A DNA stretch of 13,199 bases, taken from assembly GCA_029932015.1 (NCBI GenBank), contig JAOZQW010000027.1, positions 1-13,199 of the forward strand, in the 5' to 3' direction. The notes below the pieces were generated by a model. The model saw nothing but the letters and a program-made list of their open reading frames with translations, searched no databases and was not told the DNA's origin. The translations under genes were made by a program, and so were the position numbers. Source of the stretch: Candidatus Fermentibacteraceae bacterium (GTDB taxonomy: Bacteria > Fermentibacterota > Fermentibacteria > Fermentibacterales > JCC-6). Positions 1 through 6,954 of the stretch are shown here, piece after piece (position 1 is the stretch's first letter; every line of letters begins with the position of its first letter).

Positions 1-274
1 AGAGGCCGTAGTAGTCACCCTTGGCGCTGGGATGGACGTGGAGCACCACTCCCTTGGGCATCTCCTGCAGGAATTGAAACAGCTGCGTGTTCGCGTAGTC
101 GTCCCGAACCAGAGGGAAGTACTGTGCGGCCCAGGGCTGCCAGGGCTCCTGTCGGGAATCGGTCATCATCTCCAACTCGGTGAGCTCGGTACCGACGTAT
201 GCATCGGCAATGATGGCGTTCCGTTCCTCGATGTATCCCATGAAGACCAGCGCTATGGTGAGAAATGTCAGCAT
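1..274 (-). CDS. N-terminal part of adenosine deaminase/ADGF-like hydrolase (cut by window edge)
   Basis: Reading leftward from an ATG at 274-272, the frame is open to the window edge (91 complete codons). The protein begins with a short hydrophobic segment (residues 1-14) that could be a signal peptide or anchor. It then reaches MPKGVVLHVHPSA at residues 72-84. A 'MPKGxxLHxH' segment is the hallmark first strand of the adenosine deaminase superfamily, where the two histidines (here H79 and H81) bind the catalytic metal; the long region before it resembles ADGF/CECR1-type deaminases, which are often exported. The family deaminates adenosine-like nucleosides, but the substrate cannot be told from this fragment. 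No strong Shine-Dalgarno site precedes the start, so the start is tentative. The rest of the gene, including the later metal and proton-transfer residues, lies outside the window. Confidence 0.68.
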   Translation of the reverse strand, partial: MLTFLTIALVFMGYIEERNAIIADAYVGTELTELEMMTDSRQEPWQPWAAQYFPLVRDDYANTQLFQFLQEMPKGVVLHVHPSAKGDYYGL

Positions 275-497
275 ATCATCATCCCCATCAGTATTCAGAG
301 ATTCTCTGTCCGAGAGTCAGGGATCACTTCATTAACTTTATACCCTACAAGATACTGCAGATTCATCTACGGGAAAGCGGTAGTTACACTCCTATAATCG
401 AGGAAATAGCAGCCTGTATATGAAGACTATTCACCGTGATCGATTTCACAAAGGATCAAAGTGACGTCCGACCCTGATTAGCGGGACCCGAATCCGT
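275..497. other. Intergenic region with no recognised gene
   Basis: This AT-richer gap lies between the start of the deaminase-like gene and the end of the toxin gene; both are on the minus strand. It should hold the deaminase promoter and any toxin terminator. I could not find a convincing -35/-10 pair or a hairpin followed by a T-run. An apparent plus-strand frame here is continuous only because it runs antisense to the deaminase-like gene. Confidence 0.4.
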
Positions 498-1127
498 TCA
501 GATAAGAACGATCGAATGCGCAGCCCGGAGGAAGAAGGACCTGCATTCCTCCCACTTGAACGGCACAAGCATTCTGGGCATGGGCTCTCTCTCAGCATCA
601 TCGAAGTATGTCAGGCTCTTTAGAATGCTATAGGTGTTGAGAGTTGAAGCATCGTACTTCTCGGGAAGCATTTCAAAGTAATCCTGTAGAGTTGTCTCTT
701 CACGAAGGATGATATAGAGGTCTATGAAATCCTTGCGGCTGCCCCTGTTCGTTATTGCCAGCAGCTTCATCAGTGCGATCTCCCGGATGTCTGCTATCCT
801 GAAGCTGCGGTAGGGTACACCAGGGAACAGGAAAGGGGCGTGAGCCTTGAAGAAAGAGAGCTTCGTCCCCCGGAGGAGAACAGTCAGGGTGTGCTTCGAC
901 TCCTGCAGTGTCTCATAATCTCCGAAGCATCTGAGCTTCTCATGGAGTTCTCTCGAATCCGGGAGATCGACCCTGAAGAAGTCGAAGTCATCAGATATTC
1001 TGTGACCTGTCTGCAGGGCAAGACCGGTTCCTCCCGCCAGTATCCAGGTCGGGTTAATCAATGACGAGCTGGATTCCATTTCCCTCAGGAGTTCCATGCT
1101 GCTTGTCGAGAGGACTTTTTCATGCAT
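498..1127 (-). CDS. AbiEii-family nucleotidyltransferase, putative toxin of a toxin-antitoxin pair
   Basis: This 209-residue protein carries the nucleotidyltransferase signature of the AbiEii/DUF1814 family: AGGTGLALQTGHRIS at residues 31-45, followed by DDFDFF (46-51), where the Asp-x-Asp pair is the expected metal site. A conserved lysine helix (K121) and RKDFIDLY (131-138) complete the usual pattern. Family members act as toxins by transferring nucleotides, in studied cases onto tRNA; the target here is unknown. The start is well supported: an AGGAGG sequence (1135-1140) lies 7 nt before the ATG. The first 43 nt overlap the end of the upstream HTH gene, so the two are translationally coupled. 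The protein is shorter than many AbiEii proteins, with no extra C-terminal domain, but the core is intact. Assignment as a toxin rests on family and pairing, not on direct evidence. Confidence 0.85.
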   Translation of the reverse strand: MHEKVLSTSSMELLREMESSSSLINPTWILAGGTGLALQTGHRISDDFDFFRVDLPDSRELHEKLRCFGDYETLQESKHTLTVLLRGTKLSFFKAHAPFLFPGVPYRSFRIADIREIALMKLLAITNRGSRKDFIDLYIILREETTLQDYFEMLPEKYDASTLNTYSILKSLTYFDDAEREPMPRMLVPFKWEECRSFFLRAAHSIVLI

Positions 1128-1606
1128 TCCATACCCTCCTTTCTAAGAATGCTGTTCCAGAAAGCCACTGCCTTCCCGGACAACCTGGTGGTTCTCTGAA
1201 CGGATTCGAGGAATAGAGAGCGGCCCATGAGGATCTGGAGGTTATGAACATCTTCGAGCTTGCCTAACTCCAGCACTCTCTCCACTACCCAGACTGGATA
1301 CTCCTCGAGTACCTCCGAGTTGAAGTCGCAATCCCAGAACAGTCGATTGAGCCCGTCGATGATCTCGTCTTTGTTGATGTCGGGTCTGTTCAGCCCTTCA
1401 ATGGGTTCTAATTCGATCTTCAGCCTGCAGCCCAGTGCTGCTGCGAGTTTTCTCAGCGTTGAAACCTCGAACCTTGTCCAGCCGTTCTCGTATCTGGAAA
1501 GCGTTGCGGGCGAAGTATCGGCAAGCCTGGCGAGTTCCGTCAGGGATAATGTGCGCTCATGTCTGCGCTTCCTGAGCTTCTCCGAAATGGACAAATTCAT
1601 TTTCAT
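1085..1606 (-). CDS. XRE-type HTH protein with DUF6922-like C-terminal domain, putative antitoxin
   Basis: This is the upstream partner of the AbiEii-like gene. Counting from the ATG at 1606 it has 173 residues. The N-terminal 60 residues form a classic XRE/HTH_3 fold (a segment reading LTELARLADTSPATLSRYENG, with the recognition helix at SPATLSRYE). The C-terminal half contains LFWDCDF, then an ERVLELG..EDVHNL segment, and RLSGKAVAFWNSIL near the end; this pattern matches the short DUF6922-type domain often joined to such HTHs. Its likely role is to repress its own promoter and neutralise the toxin. A longer start at 1621 (five more residues) is possible, but that ATG lies inside the operator palindrome and upstream of the predicted transcription start. 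I therefore prefer 1606; 1600 is a further alternative. No Shine-Dalgarno sequence precedes any of these starts. Confidence 0.82.
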   Translation of the reverse strand: MKMNLSISEKLRKRRHERTLSLTELARLADTSPATLSRYENGWTRFEVSTLRKLAAALGCRLKIELEPIEGLNRPDINKDEIIDGLNRLFWDCDFNSEVLEEYPVWVVERVLELGKLEDVHNLQILMGRSLFLESVQRTTRLSGKAVAFWNSILRKEGMECMKKSSRQAAWNS

Positions 1607-1641
1607 GCTATTATCATACATGATAACACCTGGTTGGACAA
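1607..1641 (-). promoter_or_regulatory. Promoter and palindromic operator of the antitoxin-toxin operon
   Basis: Read on the minus strand: a -35 like TTGTCC (1636-1641), a 17-bp spacer, and a -10 TATGAT (1613-1618). The -10 lies inside a perfect inverted repeat with arms TTATCAT (1611-1617) and ATGATAA (1620-1626) around a 2-bp centre. An HTH dimer bound there would block RNA polymerase, as expected for antitoxin autoregulation. The -10 ends 6 nt before the ATG at 1606, so transcription should begin at or next to that A, giving a leaderless mRNA. Confidence 0.6.
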
Positions 1642-1776
1642 GCAGAAATAAAGAGAAGTGTGTGTCCGCCAGAGGGAGATAGTGCGGGTTCTATGAAGTG
1701 TACATCGAGTATCTCGAAAGGCTTGTCGCAGAGACGGAGCGGAACATATTGCACAGGAAGCCGAGAGGAGTGAATT

Positions 1777-2883
1777 ATGGCATTTCGTGTAGCGGCTGCT
1801 CTGATGACTATGACTGCAGCAGTACTTGCTGATCCGGGGGGGGAGATCCCCGGTCTGGTGCTCGATGTCTGTGCTGCACCGGACGGTGGTGCGTGGCTGG
1901 CGACCGCATCTGTACACATTGATGGCAGTGATGCGATTCTCCTGAGCCGGATAGACTCAGAGGGGGAAGCAAGCTTCGTCGATACTCTGGCCACCGTGCG
2001 TGATGATGCAGCTTCCTGCAGGCTCATTTCCATTGAGAACGGCGGCTGTGCCGCGGTGGCCGAGACCGGTACAGGCTACACTGGAGTAGCCCTGAGAAGC
2101 TACGATCAGGACGGAACTCTGGAGTGGGAGCTGATAGAGGATGGATTCTGCTACGACTCTCCTTATGAGCTGCTGGAGATACCGGGCGGCGGGTTTCTTC
2201 TCTTATGGGATTCCTGGTCCGAGGAGCGGGGCCTGTGGGTCATGTGTGTTTCACCCGATGGTGAAGCCATCTGGAAGACTCACGCAATACCGACGGCACA
2301 TCCCTTCTACAGCAGCATGTGCGCTGCTCCGGATGGAGGCTGCGCAGTTACTGCAAGTACGGTTACCCTGGTTGATGAGAACGCGGCAGTGATGCTGAAC
2401 GGAGAAGGCAGTGAAGTGTCCGGCTGGTCTATCGAGGACCTGGAGGTACAGGGGGCGTTCTCCAGTGTTGGGCTGTGGAGCACCGATGCGGGATTCCTAT
2501 CTGCATGGACTCTTGAGCCGGTAGCAGGCAGCCTGGATACGCTGGTGATGGTCGAACTGCTCCCGGGTGGCGATACGGGCAGGTCATGGCCCTTCGCGCT
2601 TGATGGATTGTTCGGCGCGGAGCTGATAGATGCCGTTCCGGAAGGCGGCTTCGTCCTCTGCGGGACCGACTCCTCTCTCGAAGGACAGAAGACATGGATA
2701 TGTACCACGGATAGTTCAGGTGCAGTCTCGTGGAGTCATCGATTCACTGATGGCTTCACCCCCGTGGCAATGGATATCTCCCCTGACGGACTCGCTGTGA
2801 TTGCTGGTGATACCGCGACTGGTTCAGGCGCGTATGGGGTGTGTGTGGGACTCGGAGGAGAGCAGCTCTGGACCACCCGGTGA
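1777..2883 (+). CDS. Secreted predicted seven-bladed beta-propeller protein
   Basis: This 368-residue protein has a Sec signal peptide (hydrophobic residues 3-18, with an AVLA cleavage site before DPGG). The mature part consists of about seven repeats of roughly 50 residues, starting near 31, 84, 132, 181, 233, 285 and 332. Each repeat has a core like 'AAPDGG.xxxA', then a hydrophobic strand, then a turn such as DSEGE, SPDGE or DSSGA followed by an aromatic. This is the pattern of WD40/PQQ-like and related propeller repeats, and seven blades would close one ring. No enzyme motif is visible; binding or surface display is plausible but unproven. About ten cysteines in an exported protein suggest disulfides. 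The start is supported by AGAGGAG (1764-1770), 6 nt before the ATG. A run of eight G (1836-1843) follows the signal peptide region. Confidence 0.72.
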   Translation: MAFRVAAALMTMTAAVLADPGGEIPGLVLDVCAAPDGGAWLATASVHIDGSDAILLSRIDSEGEASFVDTLATVRDDAASCRLISIENGGCAAVAETGTGYTGVALRSYDQDGTLEWELIEDGFCYDSPYELLEIPGGGFLLLWDSWSEERGLWVMCVSPDGEAIWKTHAIPTAHPFYSSMCAAPDGGCAVTASTVTLVDENAAVMLNGEGSEVSGWSIEDLEVQGAFSSVGLWSTDAGFLSAWTLEPVAGSLDTLVMVELLPGGDTGRSWPFALDGLFGAELIDAVPEGGFVLCGTDSSLEGQKTWICTTDSSGAVSWSHRFTDGFTPVAMDISPDGLAVIAGDTATGSGAYGVCVGLGGEQLWTTR

Positions 2884-2898
2884 ACCGGTGTAAAGATA

Positions 2899-2916
2899 AG
2901 GCTTAGAACTGAGCCT
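2899..2916 (+). terminator. Possible weak hairpin after the propeller gene
   Basis: AGGCTTAG and CTGAGCCT form an 8-bp stem with one T-G wobble and a 2-nt AA centre, 16 nt after the stop codon. An outer ACCGG (2884-2888) / CCGGT pair could extend it. No T-run follows, so intrinsic termination is doubtful. Confidence 0.25.
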
Positions 2917-3082
2917 CTATCACTCCGGTCAGGTTGTACGCCAATCCGATTTATCGCGTGGCAAGCACATCCATGATGGGTGCCCGTTGAATCAGAGAAG
3001 CACGATCGAGCGCACTTGTTACATCGCTGAACCGGGCTTTCGGGAGTATGTTCAGGAATCTGAAAACACCAGAGGAGGACAC

Positions 3083-5143
3083 ATGACCGTCAGACCCATA
3101 TGGATGTTCTTCCTGATCGCCATCACGCTGGTGTTCTTCATCGCATCCTGCTCGGACGAGCCGGGAGACCTGGAAGGGGCTGTCCAGACAGCGGCTCCAG
3201 GGAGGATCACAAGTGAGTTCGTAAGCGAGGTAACACCTCCCTCAGTTATTGCCGACCCCGCCCGGGCTGGTCTGCAGGAGATGGCCCGTTACGGCGTGCG
3301 GAACACGCTGACCCTGCGGGACCTCCACAGTGCGGTGAGCGGCGGGTACCGGGACGGGCTTCATTTCGATCTGACCGGTCTTACGATAACCGCCACGGAT
3401 GGCCGGGTCATAGCCCCCTCGATGATTTACGGAAGGGTGTACTATGGACCTTACCCCTTCGAGGATGCAGAGACAGGGTTATCCTACGGTCGCCTCCGCA
3501 GGAGTGTGCAGGTAACCAGGGGCAGGGCAGTGATCGATGCAGCAGGTCTCCTTTCGGAACCCTACAATGCTGATGAATGGACCGATTCGGGACGGCTGAT
3601 GGTCAGGGCCGAACTCTACTCCGAGTCGCAGGGCATCGACAGGAGGCTCGGGACCTTCGACATGCTGGTGGGCTTCCGGGTGAATGACGGTTTGATAGAG
3701 AGGGCCACTTCGCTGATGGAGGGTCCCTTCGTGAGCATGGCCGGCAGTACGGAGCCCGGCTCGGTGACGGTCTGGTTCACGGCTGACCGGGCATCCGATG
3801 CATCCATCGTGCTCGATGGCGGTCCGGACACGGTCTTCAGCGCTTCTTCGGAGCGTCATTTCATACACCTGGAAGGTCTGGCCCCGGATACCGAGTATGG
3901 CTACGACGTGCTGCTGGACGGGATTCAGGTCGCACGGCATCGGTTCCGCACGCCGCCTCTAGCGGGCGAGGGGGAGTTCACCTTCGCGTACGCCGGGGAC
4001 AGCAGGCAGGGAGTAGGCACAGGAGAAGTGGCCTTGATGGGGGTGAACCACCAGACGCTCTCACGACTCACCGCTCTGGCCCGGAACCATGGGGCGGAGT
4101 TCTTTCTTCAGGGCGGGGACCTGGTTAGTGGCTACACCTCGAGTCCCGATGATTTTCGTACCCAGCTGTGGGCCTGGAAGTACACAATGGGCGGATTCTG
4201 GCACGAGTCTCCGGTCCTCACCGCCCTGGGGAACCACGAGGCTCTCCTCAGGGTGTTCCGGGATGACAGAGACAATGTGCTCGAGATCGACCGCTGGCCC
4301 TACCCCACCGAGAGTACCGAAGCGGTTTTCGGCGACGAGCTGGTTCAGCCCCTGAACGGTCCGGAGCCGTCCGATCCCCGAAGGCCTGCCTACAGTGAGA
4401 ATGTGTTCATCTGGCAGTGGGGGCGGGTGCTTGTGATCTGCTTCAACGACAACTACTGGTATTCCAGTGACCCTACTGTCCTGGGCGGCTGTCCCGAGGG
4501 TTACGTGATGAGGGACCAGCTGGACTGGATAGAGGAGCAGCTCGATTCAGCAGAAGTGGATCCCACGGTGGACTACATACTTCTCATGGCGCAGGAGCCC
4601 ATGTTCCCCTGCGGGGGGCACGCCGGGGATGCCATGTGGTACCATGGCGATAATCGGGTCAGGGCATACTCCATGGTGGAAGGGCGAATGGAGCCGGAGT
4701 CCTTCGGCATCATCGAGATGCGTAACGAGCTTGCCCTGGCCATCGCCGCGAGCAGCAAGGTGGCCGCGGTGCTGGGGGCCGACGAGCACGCCTACTACCG
4801 TATACTCATCGACGATACGGTCCCAGTAGGGACGATGGGTGACGATTCCGACGGAGACGGGATCATCGCAGAGCGGGGGGAGAACATTTCTCCACTGCCC
4901 CTGGATCGTCCCACATGGTACATCACCTCCGGCGGGGCGGGAGCTCCATACTATGCCGAGCAGATCACGCCCTGGAACGCCCACTGGAAAACGGCGGACC
5001 CGTCCGTGTACCGCTTCTCATCGCAGGAGAATATTCTGGTCTTCCATGCTGATGCCGAGGGCATCTCGCTTGCAGTCTATAACTCCTGGGGAGAACGCTT
5101 CGACGAGGTCGAGAACCTTATGGCCGTCAGGGAGGGCCATTAG
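3083..5143 (+). CDS. Lipoprotein calcineurin-like metallophosphoesterase (purple-acid-phosphatase-like)
   Basis: I place the start at 3083, where GGAGG (3074-3078) precedes the ATG and the protein then opens with a lipoprotein signal: a hydrophobic stretch ending in FIASC, with lipidated Cys23. The open frame extends upstream to 2987, but that part has no such signals. The 686-residue product is predicted to be membrane-anchored outside the cytoplasm. Residues about 190-300 resemble an Fn3-like N-terminal domain of purple acid phosphatases. The phosphoesterase domain shows AGDSR (D306), GGDLV (D346) and GNHE (N384, H385). Two later motifs differ from the canonical pattern: the usual 'xxH' position reads LLMAQEP (Q504), and GHxH reads ADEH (D567, H569). 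A DSDGDG stretch near residues 587-592 looks like a calcium loop. Activity and substrate are uncertain. It probably shares an operon with the FGE-like gene 64 nt downstream. Confidence 0.8.
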   Translation: MTVRPIWMFFLIAITLVFFIASCSDEPGDLEGAVQTAAPGRITSEFVSEVTPPSVIADPARAGLQEMARYGVRNTLTLRDLHSAVSGGYRDGLHFDLTGLTITATDGRVIAPSMIYGRVYYGPYPFEDAETGLSYGRLRRSVQVTRGRAVIDAAGLLSEPYNADEWTDSGRLMVRAELYSESQGIDRRLGTFDMLVGFRVNDGLIERATSLMEGPFVSMAGSTEPGSVTVWFTADRASDASIVLDGGPDTVFSASSERHFIHLEGLAPDTEYGYDVLLDGIQVARHRFRTPPLAGEGEFTFAYAGDSRQGVGTGEVALMGVNHQTLSRLTALARNHGAEFFLQGGDLVSGYTSSPDDFRTQLWAWKYTMGGFWHESPVLTALGNHEALLRVFRDDRDNVLEIDRWPYPTESTEAVFGDELVQPLNGPEPSDPRRPAYSENVFIWQWGRVLVICFNDNYWYSSDPTVLGGCPEGYVMRDQLDWIEEQLDSAEVDPTVDYILLMAQEPMFPCGGHAGDAMWYHGDNRVRAYSMVEGRMEPESFGIIEMRNELALAIAASSKVAAVLGADEHAYYRILIDDTVPVGTMGDDSDGDGIIAERGENISPLPLDRPTWYITSGGAGAPYYAEQITPWNAHWKTADPSVYRFSSQENILVFHADAEGISLAVYNSWGERFDEVENLMAVREGH

Positions 5144-5207
5144 GTCGGCACCAGGGCGGGTCCGGGATGATTCTGCCAGACCAGCCCTCTGAGAGGAGAT
5201 CCTTCAT

Positions 5208-6641
5208 ATGAGACTATTGTACTTGCTTGTGCTGATCCCAGCCATTACTCTCGCCCTGTCGCTTCCGACGGACATGGAGTTCATCTCGATCCCCGCAGGG
5301 GAGTTCTGGATGGGCGGCGACCCCAGCTCTCACTACACCAGTGCTGATCAACTCCCTCGCATTCAGGTGCATATCGAATCATTCGAGATCATGTCCACTG
5401 AAGTTACGCAGGGCATGTGGGAGACTGTGATGGGGACGACGATACAGGATCTCCGTGATGCTGCTGGACCCGATTGGTACCTCAGGGGAGTCGGAGCAGA
5501 CTTCCCGGTTTATTACGTAAGCATCGTCAACTGCTGGGAGTTCATCGACCGTCTCAATGATCTTGATTCATCTTTCGTTTACCGGCTGCCCTCGGAATCG
5601 GAATGGGAGTACGCCTGCAGGGCCGGCAGCGAAACTGAGTTCTACTGGGGGAATGAGAGTTCGAGGGAGGCGGCTGATCCGTACTGCTGGTACAACAGGA
5701 ATGCCTTCGTCGTGGAGTGGTCCGAACCGCATGCCCCGGCCTCAGGGATACAGCCGGTCGGAACCCGGCTTCCTAACGCATGGGGACTTTACCATATGGC
5801 GGGCAATGTGTGCGAGTGGTGCTCTGACTGGTTTCAGCCCGACCTATGGAATATGCCCAGAGACGGGAGTCCCTTCATCGGACATGACCTGCAGGATCTT
5901 GAGGAAGTAGTGGAATGGAAGGCAGTCCATCGCGGAGGGGCGTTCAGCTACGAAATATCCGACTGCAGATCCGCGACCAGGGGCTCCCAGGAGTACAATA
6001 GCATGCTATCAAACGTCGGGTTCCGCCTTGTGCGGGAACGGAGGACGGTAGAGACCGAGTCGGAGGCGGTCTTCCGACAGGGATTGAACCGGATAGTGCT
6101 GGGGGAGTATGCCGAAGCGCTGGTGCTGGTCGAGCAGGCTCTGGAGATGGTTCCTGATAACACCGAATTCCAGTGCTACCGGGGAGCGGTGAGCTATCTT
6201 CTAGGTGATATTGGCCAGGCGGAAATCGATTTCACTGAGATACTGGAGCAGACCCCGGACAATGTGCAGACCCTCGTATTCAACATCTCCCTGTTCCTTG
6301 CCCAGGATGAATGGAAAAGAGGTATCGAGGAGATCGACAGGCTGCTGGAGATCGAGCCTGAGCATCACGAGGCGCACTTCGTTCGGGGGCTCGCCAACGT
6401 GAATCTGGGGCGTCTCGAGGAAGTCATTGAGGATATGTCAGCGGAGATCGCGCTCGATCCCGGCAATTTGACCGCATTGCTCATCCGCGCGAACAGTTAC
6501 GCCGAGCTGGGCATGTTCTCCAGAGCTCTGGAGGATGTCGACAGGATTCTGGCGGCTGATCCGACTCATCCTCAGGCTCTGTACCTGCGCGAACAGGTCC
6601 TGCCCGGGGCCGGGAGGGAAGCGCTGGAATCACTGCAGTAG
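5208..6641 (+). CDS. Exported FGE/SUMF1-fold protein with C-terminal TPR repeats
   Basis: This 477-residue protein starts with a signal peptide (residues 1-19). Residues 23-276 form a formylglycine-generating-enzyme (FGE-sulfatase) domain: IPAGEFWMGG (28-37), RLPSESEWEYACRAG (126-140), LYHMAGNVCEWCSDW (194-208), HRGGAFS (241-247) and a closing NVGFRLVR (269-276). Residues about 285-465 hold five tetratricopeptide repeats, with ends such as VPDN, TPDN, EPEH, DPGN and DPTH. True FGEs convert a sulfatase cysteine using a Cys pair just after the RGG motif; here that stretch reads FSYEISDCRSATR and has only one cysteine, so FGE activity is unlikely. Many bacterial proteins use this fold for binding or scaffolding, and the TPRs suggest protein-protein contact. 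AGGAG (5194-5198) precedes the ATG. Co-expression with the upstream phosphoesterase is likely. Confidence 0.82.
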   Translation: MRLLYLLVLIPAITLALSLPTDMEFISIPAGEFWMGGDPSSHYTSADQLPRIQVHIESFEIMSTEVTQGMWETVMGTTIQDLRDAAGPDWYLRGVGADFPVYYVSIVNCWEFIDRLNDLDSSFVYRLPSESEWEYACRAGSETEFYWGNESSREAADPYCWYNRNAFVVEWSEPHAPASGIQPVGTRLPNAWGLYHMAGNVCEWCSDWFQPDLWNMPRDGSPFIGHDLQDLEEVVEWKAVHRGGAFSYEISDCRSATRGSQEYNSMLSNVGFRLVRERRTVETESEAVFRQGLNRIVLGEYAEALVLVEQALEMVPDNTEFQCYRGAVSYLLGDIGQAEIDFTEILEQTPDNVQTLVFNISLFLAQDEWKRGIEEIDRLLEIEPEHHEAHFVRGLANVNLGRLEEVIEDMSAEIALDPGNLTALLIRANSYAELGMFSRALEDVDRILAADPTHPQALYLREQVLPGAGREALESLQ

Positions 6642-6692
6642 GCAGCCGGTCATCCATTCTTCGGAACGGCGGAGTGAGGGTAAATGACAGTA

Positions 6693-6871
6693 GAGTGGAT
6701 CCTATCCATGGGAGGAAGCATGAAACGGACACTCGTGATCACCCTGACCATCTACGATGACGATGGGAATCTGGAGGGTGCTTTGGGGGTGGTGTTCGAT
6801 GGTGATGACGCTTTCAGCTTCGATATGGAAGGAAGACCATTCACTCTGAATAGAGTTGAGTAGAACGGCTT
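6693..6871 (+). repeat. Short dispersed repeat, copy 1 (small-lipoprotein gene remnant)
   Basis: This segment runs from GAGTGGATCC to CGGCTT. Its two ends match the segment at 12495-12618 on the same strand. The left ends share GGATCC, GGAGGAAGCATGAAAC and ACTCGTG. The right ends share GAAGACCATTCA, CTGAA, AGAGTTGA and CGGCTT. Copy 1 carries about 55 bp in the middle that copy 2 lacks. I see no terminal inverted repeats. Confidence 0.6.
6720..6863 (+). CDS. Small 47-residue protein, probably an internally deleted lipoprotein-family gene
   Basis: A GGAGG (6711-6715) 4 nt before the ATG introduces a 47-codon frame beginning MKRTLVITLTI and ending GRPFTLNRVE. The start matches the signal-peptide start of the small gene at 12520. 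The end matches an alternative frame of that same locus (GRPFNLNRVE). Between them lies an acidic stretch (YDDDGNLEGALGVVFDGDD). The hydrophobic segment stops after about 11 residues and there is no lipobox, so this copy probably lost the second half of a signal peptide by an in-frame deletion. I do not recognise the family; an ordered C-terminal domain fragment of a secreted lipoprotein is a plausible origin. It may be translated, as the frame and ribosome site are intact, but function is unknown. Confidence 0.4.
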   Translation: MKRTLVITLTIYDDDGNLEGALGVVFDGDDAFSFDMEGRPFTLNRVE

Positions 6872-6954
6872 CCCCGCTTCAGGGGGAGGGTGCGCTCCGG
6901 GGAATGTGTGAGGTGATGCGGGCTCAACGGATTTCTATCATTCATACGATGATT
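6864..6954. other. Gap between the small gene and the 3' end of the ABC operon
   Basis: No gene is seen here. A 5-bp hairpin (TCCCC at 6871-6875 with GGGGA at 6883-6887) could mark termination for either strand, but no T-run follows it on either side. Confidence 0.3.

Noticed and set aside
1690..1776. A protein-like stretch (reading EVYIEYLERLVAETER) in the gap before the propeller gene
   Set aside because: It has no start codon with a ribosome site, is bounded by nearby stops, and overlaps the propeller start; it could be a gene remnant but cannot be supported.
2987..3082. A 32-codon N-terminal extension of the phosphoesterase
   Set aside because: The ATG at 3083 has a strong ribosome site and is directly followed by a lipoprotein signal; the extension would bury the signal peptide.
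6871..6887. A C/G-rich hairpin as terminator of the ABC operon
   Set aside because: The stem is only 5 bp and there is no T-run on either strand, so I did not list it as a separate terminator.
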